A stretch of 5,584 nucleotides of DNA, taken from DASSLY01 sp035689185 (GTDB lineage: Bacteria; Actinomycetota; Actinomycetes; Actinomycetales; Dermatophilaceae). The position numbers and the translations under genes are program-made. The notes beneath the pieces are model-generated. The model did no database searches and had not been told where the DNA came from. It worked only from the letters and a program-made list of their open reading frames with translations. Within the stretch, counting starts at the first letter, position 1. Each line of letters starts with the position of its first letter. Of the stretch, positions 1 to 5,584 are shown piece after piece. The stretch is from contig DASSLY010000043.1 in the NCBI GenBank assembly GCA_035689185.1, positions 1 through 5,584 on the forward strand, in the 5' to 3' direction.

Positions 1-243
1 CCCGGCTCGGCCTGTTCGATCGCGTTCGGGAAGAACATGTCGCCGATGGAGCCGGGCTCGCTGAAGGCGCTCCAGGCGGTGGTCGAGGACATCGAAGCCA
101 CCCGAGCCTTCCTGGTCGGCAACGGGGTGGAGGTCACCGAAATCGACGACATGCCCTGGGGCCGGTTCTGCTTCTTCAAGGACCCTGACGGCAACGCGTG
201 GAGCGTTCAACAGATGCTGGACCGCGGGCAGCGTCAAGGATGA
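1..243 (+). CDS. VOC-superfamily (glyoxalase/bleomycin-resistance fold) protein, C-terminal part
   Basis: The frame is open from the first base of the window to TGA at 241-243, giving the last 80 residues of a protein whose start lies outside. The visible part fits the second beta-alpha-beta-beta-beta module of the VOC fold: a strand and helix around LQAVVEDIEATRAFLVGNGVE, then the family signature F-x-DPDGN-x-W near residues 62-70. That block normally carries a late metal ligand in metal-dependent members; here the residues after the tryptophan read SVQQ, with glutamine where many members have glutamate. Substrate and reaction cannot be told; the superfamily includes glyoxalases, dioxygenases and drug-binding proteins. 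Its stop overlaps the start of the macro-domain gene by ATGA, so the two are probably co-transcribed and translationally coupled. An internal ATG at 37 exists, but the homology-like sequence begins upstream of it, so 37 is not taken as the start. Confidence 0.8.
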   Translation, partial: PGSACSIAFGKNMSPMEPGSLKALQAVVEDIEATRAFLVGNGVEVTEIDDMPWGRFCFFKDPDGNAWSVQQMLDRGQRQG

Positions 244-797
244 CCGCTCGCCTGGAGGCGGTGCTCGGCGATATCACGGCACAGCACGTGGACGCGATCG
301 TCAACGCCGCGAACCGCTCGCTGCTGGGCGGTGGTGGGGTCGACGGGGCCATTCACCGGGCGGCCGGCCCGGCGCTACTGGAGGAGTGCCGGAAGGTGCG
401 GCGCACGACATACCCGAACGGGCTGCCGGTCGGGCACGCGGTGGCAACCGGCGCCGGGAGTTTGCCGGCCCGCTGGGTGATCCACACCGTCGGCCCGAAC
501 CGGCACCGGGGGCAGACCGACCCCGCGCTGCTCGCATCCTGCTTCGAGACGTCGCTGGCGGAGGCGGTGCGGGTCGGGGCGCGGTCCGTGGCGTTTCCCG
601 CGGTCAGCGCGGGCGTCTACGGCTGGGCGGCGGACGACGTCGCCAGCATTGCGGCTGAGACGGTATGCCGCTCGGCGCACCTCGCGTCGCTGGACCTGGT
701 CCGGTTCGTCCTTTTCGACGACAGGCTGCACGGTGCGTTCGTCGCGGCGCTCGGTTCGTTAGGCGGCACCGAGCAGACCAGGCCCGCATCGCGTTGA
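240..797 (+). CDS. Macro-domain protein, probable ADP-ribose / O-acetyl-ADP-ribose hydrolase
   Basis: A complete single-domain macro protein of 185 residues. It shows the family blocks in order: GDIT (10-13), DAIVNAANRSLLGGGGVDG (18-36, the ADP-ribose-binding and catalytic Asn/Asp loop of the MacroD/YmdB type), AIHRAAGPALLEECR (37-51), WVIHTVGP (79-86), and the phosphate loop SAGVYG (123-128). Family members bind ADP-ribose and many remove it from proteins, from O-acetyl-ADP-ribose or from other acceptors; the intact N25 and D35 suggest an active enzyme, but the substrate is inferred only. The protein should be cytosolic, since no signal peptide or membrane segment is visible. The start chosen is ATG at 240, which overlaps the upstream VOC stop by four bases and places GDIT near the N-terminus as in relatives. 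An in-frame ATG at 198 would add 14 unrelated residues and overlap the VOC gene by 46 bases. The last 14 residues or so, after FVAAL, look non-conserved and may come from read-through into downstream debris. Confidence 0.9.
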   Translation: MTARLEAVLGDITAQHVDAIVNAANRSLLGGGGVDGAIHRAAGPALLEECRKVRRTTYPNGLPVGHAVATGAGSLPARWVIHTVGPNRHRGQTDPALLASCFETSLAEAVRVGARSVAFPAVSAGVYGWAADDVASIAAETVCRSAHLASLDLVRFVLFDDRLHGAFVAALGSLGGTEQTRPASR

Positions 798-895
798 CGC
801 GCAACGCCTGCCGCCTGATCTACCGCATGCTCGTGACCCAACAACCCTTCGACGAAGCGGCGTATCGTCGGGGAAGGCTCAGCCGCGGACGGTGA
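764..895 (+). pseudogene. Possible C-terminal remnant of a transposase (IS110-like), weak
   Basis: A frame different from that of the macro-domain gene runs from about 764 to TGA at 893-895 and reads DQARIALTRNACRLIYRML followed by VTQQPFDEAAYRR. The pattern of a basic amphipathic helix (R-x-A-x-x-L-x-R-N-x-x-R-x-I-Y-x-M-L) followed by P-F-D/Y resembles the extreme C-terminus of IS110/IS116/IS902-type transposases. No start codon, catalytic region or terminal repeats accompany it. It overlaps the last codons of the macro-domain gene, which would fit an old insertion that replaced that gene's original 3' end. This is a resemblance recognised by eye only; it could equally be chance coding-like sequence in GC-rich DNA. 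Confidence 0.25.
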
Positions 896-1111
896 CGGCC
901 ACGTTAGCCATGCCGCTCGACGGCGCAACCTAGTTTGCCGCCCGTCCGCGCAGGGCCGCCTTCCACGGCGCACACGACAGCCGTCCGACCGACGGCGCCC
1001 GGTCTAGCCTGCCGACCACTCGGCGGCCCGGGCCGGACTCGACAATCCCGCTTCGTCGCGAACACAGCCGTGCATGCTTGAACGTGCTCGGCCGTTGCTT
1101 CGCGCCCAACC
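896..1111. other. Non-coding spacer between convergent transcription units
   Basis: This stretch separates the macro-domain gene (+) from the 3' end of hspR (-), so transcripts from both sides should end here. No frame with family-like content is seen. A six-base-pair inverted repeat with a five-base loop lies at 980-996 (GCCGTC / GACGGC), and a perfect ten-base GC palindrome lies at 1025-1034. Neither is followed by a T-run on either strand, so no intrinsic terminator can be called. Termination may be Rho-dependent or rely on these GC-rich stems alone. No clpB or other stress gene follows hspR here. Confidence 0.5.
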
Positions 1112-1576
1112 TCAACCTTCACCGCCGGCGCGAAAGCTAGACCGCGGACGCCAGATCACGAGCGCCTGCCCCGCCGCTGGTGGACGTACCGGCCGCTGAC
1201 CGGGACGGATGGCGACCACCTCGCCCGCTGGCCCGGCCACGAAGACGCGATGCGCGATAGCCTGGCGCACCCCGTCGAGCTCCTCGGTGAGTTCCGCCAC
1301 CCGCGACTGCAGGGCCGCCACCCGGTGCTCCAGTTCCAGGATCCGCTGGATGCCGGCCAGGCTGACGCCCTCCTGGGACAGCCGCTGCACCTCGCGAAGC
1401 AACGCCACGTCGTGGGCCGAGTAGCGGCGGCCGCCGCCGCGAGTCCGCGACGGCGACACCAGCCCGAGCCGGTCGTACTGCCGCAACGTCTGGGCGTGCA
1501 TCCCGGCCAGCTGTGCGGCCACCGAGATGACGAAGACGGGGGCCTGGTCGTCCGGGGCGAAGTCACCGAAGGTCAT
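1112..1576 (-). CDS. hspR: HspR, MerR-family heat-shock repressor
   Basis: A 154-residue transcriptional repressor of the dnaK operon. Residues 14-82 are a MerR-type winged helix-turn-helix with the hallmarks of HspR: VFVISVAAQLAG, then MHAQTLRQYDRLGLVSPSRT and GGGRRYSAHDVALLREVQRL, with the recognition helix in the first half. Residues 80-108 (LELEHRVAALQSRVAELTEEL) form a heptad-like coiled coil for dimerisation. The C-terminal tail ends ALVIWRPR (138-145), a hydrophobic motif I recognise from actinobacterial HspR proteins. In Streptomyces, HspR binds HAIR inverted repeats and needs DnaK as co-repressor, so titration of DnaK by unfolded protein releases the operon. This gene's place as the last cistron of the dnaK operon fits that feedback loop. 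The ATG overlaps the dnaJ stop by four bases (ATGA), implying translational coupling to dnaJ. The length is typical for the family. Confidence 0.95.
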   Translation of the reverse strand: MTFGDFAPDDQAPVFVISVAAQLAGMHAQTLRQYDRLGLVSPSRTRGGGRRYSAHDVALLREVQRLSQEGVSLAGIQRILELEHRVAALQSRVAELTEELDGVRQAIAHRVFVAGPAGEVVAIRPGQRPVRPPAAGQALVIWRPRSSFRAGGEG

Positions 1577-2568
1577 GACCGGGCCTTCGCGAAGAGGTCC
1601 GCGCGCGGGTCCGCACCGTCCTCCTCGGCTCGCAGGGTCTCCACGGCCGCACGCGCCGCATCGGAGAGCCGTTGGGGAACAACGATGTTCACCTTGACAA
1701 GCAGGTCGCCGGGAGCGTTCTTGCCGCGGACCCCTCGGCCCTTGACCCGCAAGACCCGGCCGCCGGGGGTCCCCGGAGCGAGCCGGACCTTAACCGTCGC
1801 ACCGTCCAGCGTCGGCACCGGAACGGTGGCGCCCAGCGCGGCCTCGGCGAACGTCACCGGCAACTCAATGGTGAGGTCATTACCCTCCCGGCCGAAGACC
1901 GGGTGCGGCTCGACGTGCACGGTCAGGATCAGGTCGCCGTCGCCGCCGGGCCCGGGAGCGCCCTTGCCACGCAGCCGGATTCGCTGACCGTCCTTGACCC
2001 CGGCCGGGATCCGGGTCGTGACCGGACGGCCCTGCACGGAGAACGTTGCCGTCGTGCCCTCCACCGCGTCACGGAAGGACAGCGACGTCTGCGCCTGCAG
2101 GTCGGCGCCGCGTCCGGGGCTGCCGAAGCCCGGGCCGTACCCCGCACCCGCGCCCGGCGCGTACGCACCGCCCTGGCCGAACATGGACAGGATGTCCTCG
2201 AAGTTGGCCTGGCCCCCACCGCCGGTCGAGAACCGGACGTTGCCGCCGCCCCCGCCGAACAGGTTGCTGAACACGTCCTCGAAGCCGGCCGTTCCCCCAC
2301 CGGGGCCGCCGGCAGTGAAGCGCGCCCCGCCCCGGCTCATCGACCGGATCGCGTCGTACTGCCGGCGCTGCTCGGGGTCGGACAGCACGGCATACGCCTC
2401 GCCGATCTCCTTGAACTTCCGCTCGGCCGCCGTGTTCCCGGGCTTGCTGTCCGGGTGCCACTGGCGGGCCAGCTTGCGGTAGGTCTTCTTGATCTGCGCG
2501 TCGTCGGCGTCGGCAGGGACGCCAAGAATGGCGTAGAAGTCCTTCTCGAACCAGTCCTGACTTGCCAT
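1573..2568 (-). CDS. dnaJ: DnaJ-type Hsp40 co-chaperone lacking the zinc-finger domain
   Basis: A 331-residue J-protein that delivers unfolded clients to DnaK and stimulates its ATPase. The J domain spans about residues 9-74 with the HPD motif at 38-40 inside RKLARQWHPD. A Gly/Phe-rich linker follows at 79-153, with repeated F-E-D and Gly tracts. Two beta-sandwich substrate-binding domains occupy about 155-220 and 222-300 (SLSFRDAVEGTTATFSV; VKDGQRIRLRGKG; VFGREGNDLTIELPVTFAEA; VPTLDG; GRVLRVKGRGV). The four CxxCxGxG zinc-binding repeats of class A DnaJ are absent: the chain passes from FSVQG (176-180) straight to VTTRIPAGVKDGQRIRL, and the whole protein has no cysteine. It is therefore a class B (CbpA-like) architecture in the position of the operon DnaJ. 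No frameshift or gap is visible, so the shorter form looks native. The start is ATG at 2568 behind a strong purine-rich ribosome-binding site. hspR overlaps its stop; grpE lies 264 bases upstream. Confidence 0.95.
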   Translation of the reverse strand: MASQDWFEKDFYAILGVPADADDAQIKKTYRKLARQWHPDSKPGNTAAERKFKEIGEAYAVLSDPEQRRQYDAIRSMSRGGARFTAGGPGGGTAGFEDVFSNLFGGGGGNVRFSTGGGGQANFEDILSMFGQGGAYAPGAGAGYGPGFGSPGRGADLQAQTSLSFRDAVEGTTATFSVQGRPVTTRIPAGVKDGQRIRLRGKGAPGPGGDGDLILTVHVEPHPVFGREGNDLTIELPVTFAEAALGATVPVPTLDGATVKVRLAPGTPGGRVLRVKGRGVRGKNAPGDLLVKVNIVVPQRLSDAARAAVETLRAEEDGADPRADLFAKARS

Positions 2569-2573
2569 CGGCG

Positions 2574-2583
2574 CCTCCTCCTC
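2574..2583 (-). promoter_or_regulatory. dnaJ ribosome-binding site
   Basis: On the minus strand GAGGAGGAGG ends five bases before the dnaJ ATG, giving two overlapping Shine-Dalgarno registers (spacings of about 5 and 8). This strong independent site matters because dnaJ does not overlap grpE and cannot rely on translational coupling. It lies about 40 bases downstream of the inverted repeat described at 2622-2837. Confidence 0.75.
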
Positions 2584-2637
2584 TCACATCCTGTATGCCG
2601 CTCCCGCCCGCGGGTAGCCCGCCTAGGCCCACCCGCT

Positions 2638-2688
2638 CCCCCGTTCCGCCCCCTCCCCGGTTCCACCCCTCCCCCGGTTCCGCCCGCT
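2638..2688 (-). repeat. Three 17-bp tandem units, G-rich in the transcript
   Basis: On the plus strand three consecutive 17-base units (2638-2654, 2655-2671, 2672-2688) share the core C4-5-G0-1-GTTCC-A/G-CCC; the GTTCC cores start at 2643, 2660 and 2677, exactly 17 apart. On the minus (mRNA) strand each becomes a GGAAC core between runs of three to five G. With more than four G-runs of at least three bases in close succession, this RNA segment could form a G-quadruplex as an alternative to pairing with the opposite arm. It ends about 55 bases upstream of the dnaJ ribosome-binding site. Confidence 0.6.
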
Positions 2689-2703
2689 CCCCCTGTTGTT
2701 GCG

Positions 2704-2770
2704 CTTGTTGCCTCGGGAGCACCGTTCTTGGCGGAAATGGGTCCGAAAACGGTCGCTGCCGAGCAACAAG
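2704..2770 (-). other. Compound hairpin at the centre of the grpE-dnaJ intercistronic repeat
   Basis: Three nested stems can be read directly. The outer stem is CTTGTTGCCTCGG (2704-2716) against CCGAGCAACAAG (2759-2770), twelve pairs with one bulged base. The middle stem is ACCGTT (2721-2726) against AACGGT (2748-2753). The inner stem is CGGA (2732-2735) against TCCG (2742-2745) with a six-base loop. The internal loops between stems are small and similar on both sides, so the unit can form one rod-like hairpin in DNA or in the transcript. No U-run follows on the minus strand, so it does not look like an intrinsic terminator. Confidence 0.6.
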
Positions 2771-2805
2771 TCGGAACGGGGGTCGGAACGGGGGTCGGGT
2801 CGGGG
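2770..2805 (+). repeat. Three 12-bp tandem units GTCGGAACGGGG
   Basis: Two perfect copies of GTCGGAACGGGG (2770-2781, 2782-2793) are followed by a third differing at two positions, GTCGGGTCGGGG (2794-2805). The array is G-rich on the plus strand and therefore C-rich in the operon transcript, complementary in part to the 17-base units at 2638-2688. The period of 12 differs from the 17 of the other arm, so the two arrays probably grew separately. Confidence 0.75.
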
Positions 2806-2832
2806 TGGTGTTCCCCGGTGGGGGCGGGTGCG

Positions 2833-3503
2833 CTAGGTGGGGTCAGCGACCGAGACCCGGGCGGCTCGGATCAGCCGATCGTTGACCTTGTATCCGGGCT
2901 GGAGCACCTGAACCACGGTCGTCTCCTCGGTGCCCTGGGCCAGCTCGGCCTCGACGTGCATCAGGGCCTCGTGGTGTGCCGGGTCGAACGGCTCGCCGGG
3001 CTCGCCGAACCGGGCCACGCCGAACTTGGCCAGTGTCGCGTCGAGCTTGTCGGCGATCGCCGCGAACGGCGTGCCCTCGAGGTCGCCGTGCTGCCGGGCC
3101 AAGTGGATGTCGTCCAACACCGGCAGCAACGCCTCGATCACCGAGCCGATGGCCGCATCGCGGTGCAGTTCCCGGTCGCGGTCGACCCGACGCTTGTAGT
3201 TGACGTACTCCGCCTGGAGCCGCTGCAGGTCGACGAGCCGTTCCGCGGCCAACACCGTGTCCGGGTGGGTGGACTGCTCGGTCATGTCGGCCGCTGCGGC
3301 CGAGAACGCGGCCTCCAGGCCGGACAGGTCGTCGGGCACGACTTCGTCACCGGTGGCCGCGGCCGCCTCGCCCTCGGGGTGGCGCACCGCACCGGTCTCC
3401 GGGTCGACCCGCCGCTTGTCCCGGATCACCGGGCCGGTGGAACCCTCGGGCCCCACCGGTCCGGCGTCACGGTCACCGGCATCGGGACGGTGGACGTCAG
3501 CCA

Positions 3504-3504
<1 letters not shown>
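2833..3504 (-). CDS. grpE: GrpE nucleotide exchange factor of DnaK
   Basis: A 223-residue protein (from ATG at 3504) that drives ADP release from DnaK. The N-terminal third is acidic and disordered and contains VIRDKRRVDPETG, a stretch typical of actinobacterial GrpE. A long helical dimerisation region follows, with RLQAEYVNYKRRVDRDRE (about 95-112) and the four-helix part ALLPVLDDIHLARQH (about 125-139). The C-terminal beta-wing domain carries the family signature: GEPFDPAHHEAL (about 170-181) and VVQVLQPGYKVNDRLIRAARVSV (about 197-219). The dnaK stop TGA shares its last base with the grpE ATG (TGATG), so translation is probably coupled. An in-frame GTG one codon earlier (3507) could also serve and would add one methionine; ATG is preferred. 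No good Shine-Dalgarno sequence precedes either, which supports coupling. The stop is TAG at 2833-2835, inside the right arm of the intercistronic inverted repeat. Confidence 0.95.
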
Positions 3505-5447
<1,943 letters not shown>

Positions 5448-5452
5448 GGGGG

Positions 5453-5458
5453 TCTCCT
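5453..5458 (-). promoter_or_regulatory. dnaK ribosome-binding site
   Basis: AGGAGA on the minus strand lies five bases upstream of the dnaK ATG, a near-perfect match to the anti-Shine-Dalgarno sequence at good spacing; it supports the chosen start. Confidence 0.8.
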
Positions 5459-5509
5459 AGCCTGGTTCGTCTGCGTTCGCACGCTGGTTGTATGCCGTGT
5501 CCGTCGCCT

Positions 5510-5539
5510 AATCTGTGGCGCCGCGGCTCGACTTGTCAA
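5510..5539 (-). promoter_or_regulatory. Putative vegetative-sigma promoter of the dnaK operon
   Basis: On the minus strand a perfect TTGACA (5534-5539) is followed after 18 bases by CAGATT (5510-5515), which agrees with the actinobacterial -10 pattern TAGRRT at four of six positions. Transcription would start near 5503, giving a leader of about 55 bases. A housekeeping-type promoter is what is expected for an HspR-repressed operon. The -35 lies inside a near-palindrome CTCGAC-TT-GTCAAG (5527-5540, one mismatch between arms) that may also be bound by a regulator. Confidence 0.6.
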
Positions 5540-5555
5540 GCCGTGGCTCCGCAAA

Positions 5556-5576
5556 CTTGCGCTTAGTCGACTCAAC
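5556..5576. promoter_or_regulatory. HAIR-like operator for HspR
   Basis: The HspR-associated inverted repeat has the consensus CTTGAGT, seven bases, ACTCAAG. Here CTTGCGC (5556-5562), seven bases, and ACTCAAC (5570-5576) match 11 of 14 consensus positions with the exact seven-base spacing. It lies just upstream of the putative -35 box of the dnaK promoter, and hspR is the last gene of the same operon, so autoregulation is the likely use. Characterised dnaK promoters carry more than one HAIR; any further copy upstream would fall beyond the window, which ends at 5584. Confidence 0.6.
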
Positions 5577-5584
5577 TACGAGCG

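Larger units (their letters stand above)
2622..2837 (-). repeat. Long imperfect inverted repeat filling the grpE-dnaJ gap
   Basis: Nearly the whole intercistronic gap is an imperfect palindrome. The outer arms are CCTAGGCCCACCCGCTCCCC (2622-2641) and, as reverse complement of 2821-2837, CCTAGCGCACCCGCCCC, matching apart from three missing bases and one or two substitutions. The right outer arm contains the grpE stop codon (2833-2835). Moving inward, C-rich tandem units on the left (2638-2688) face G-rich tandem units on the right (2770-2805), sharing GTTCC/GGAAC cores next to C or G runs. The centre is the compound hairpin at 2704-2770. In the transcript the C-rich arm comes first and the G-rich arm second, so a long bulged stem is possible between the two genes. 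No flanking target-site duplication or transposase signal was seen, so a mobile origin is not supported. A role in RNA processing, differential expression or temperature response is inference. Confidence 0.65.

Noticed and set aside
198..240. Earlier ATG at 198 as the macro-domain start
   Set aside because: It would overlap the VOC gene by 46 bases and add 14 residues unlike the family; ATG at 240 gives the ATGA overlap and the usual N-terminus.
980..996. Hairpin GCCGTC-cgacc-GACGGC as terminator of hspR or of the macro-domain gene
   Set aside because: The stem is only six pairs and no T-run follows on either strand; such short GC stems arise often at this base composition.
904..1122. Small minus-strand open frames downstream of hspR
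   Set aside because: No recognisable motif, no ribosome-binding site that stands out, overlap with the hspR end and composition typical of chance frames.
2069..2722. Minus-strand open frame starting inside the grpE-dnaJ gap and running into dnaJ
   Set aside because: The gap part translates into Gly/Arg-rich repeats from the tandem arrays and the rest is dnaJ in the wrong frame.
2622..2837. The intercistronic inverted repeat as a miniature transposable element
   Set aside because: No target-site duplication at its borders, arms built of unequal tandem repeats, and its right arm contains the grpE stop codon.

Overview
This is a GC-rich window that suggests a high-GC actinomycete. The strongest evidence is the HspR-type heat-shock operon dnaK-grpE-dnaJ-hspR on the minus strand. 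Supporting signs are the conserved GrpE N-terminal stretch DKRRVDPETG, a Gram-positive-type DnaK that lacks the extra nucleotide-binding-domain loop of proteobacterial DnaK, and a HAIR-like operator before dnaK. The genus cannot be named from this sequence alone. The operon DnaJ lacks a zinc-finger domain, which argues against Streptomyces and Mycobacterium, whose operon DnaJ has one.

Layout from left to right. Bases 1-243 (+) hold the C-terminal 80 codons of a VOC/glyoxalase-fold protein cut by the window edge. It overlaps by ATGA the start of a complete macro-domain protein (240-797, +), probably an ADP-ribose-processing hydrolase. Just after it, in another frame, lies a short stretch that may be the tail of a decayed transposase (764-895, weak). 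Bases 896-1111 are non-coding, with no convincing terminator. The rest is the minus-strand heat-shock operon, read right to left: promoter and operator (5510-5576), dnaK (5447-3504), grpE (3504-2833), dnaJ (2568-1573) and hspR (1576-1112). The dnaK/grpE and dnaJ/hspR junctions overlap by 1 and 4 bases. Between grpE and dnaJ there is instead a 264-base gap.

The genes form one circuit. DnaK is the ATP-driven Hsp70, GrpE exchanges its nucleotide, DnaJ delivers substrates and stimulates ATP hydrolysis, and HspR is the MerR-family repressor that in characterised actinobacteria uses DnaK as co-repressor to shut the operon off.

The least ordinary part is the grpE-dnaJ gap. Almost all of it is an imperfect inverted repeat of about 216 bases. 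One arm contains three 17-base tandem units, the other three 12-base tandem units, and a compound hairpin sits at the centre. The transcript could fold into a long stem or, alternatively, into G-quadruplexes just upstream of the dnaJ ribosome-binding site. I know of no named element matching it. A regulatory or RNA-processing role is inference only. The second notable point is the dnaJ that has lost exactly the zinc-binding module.
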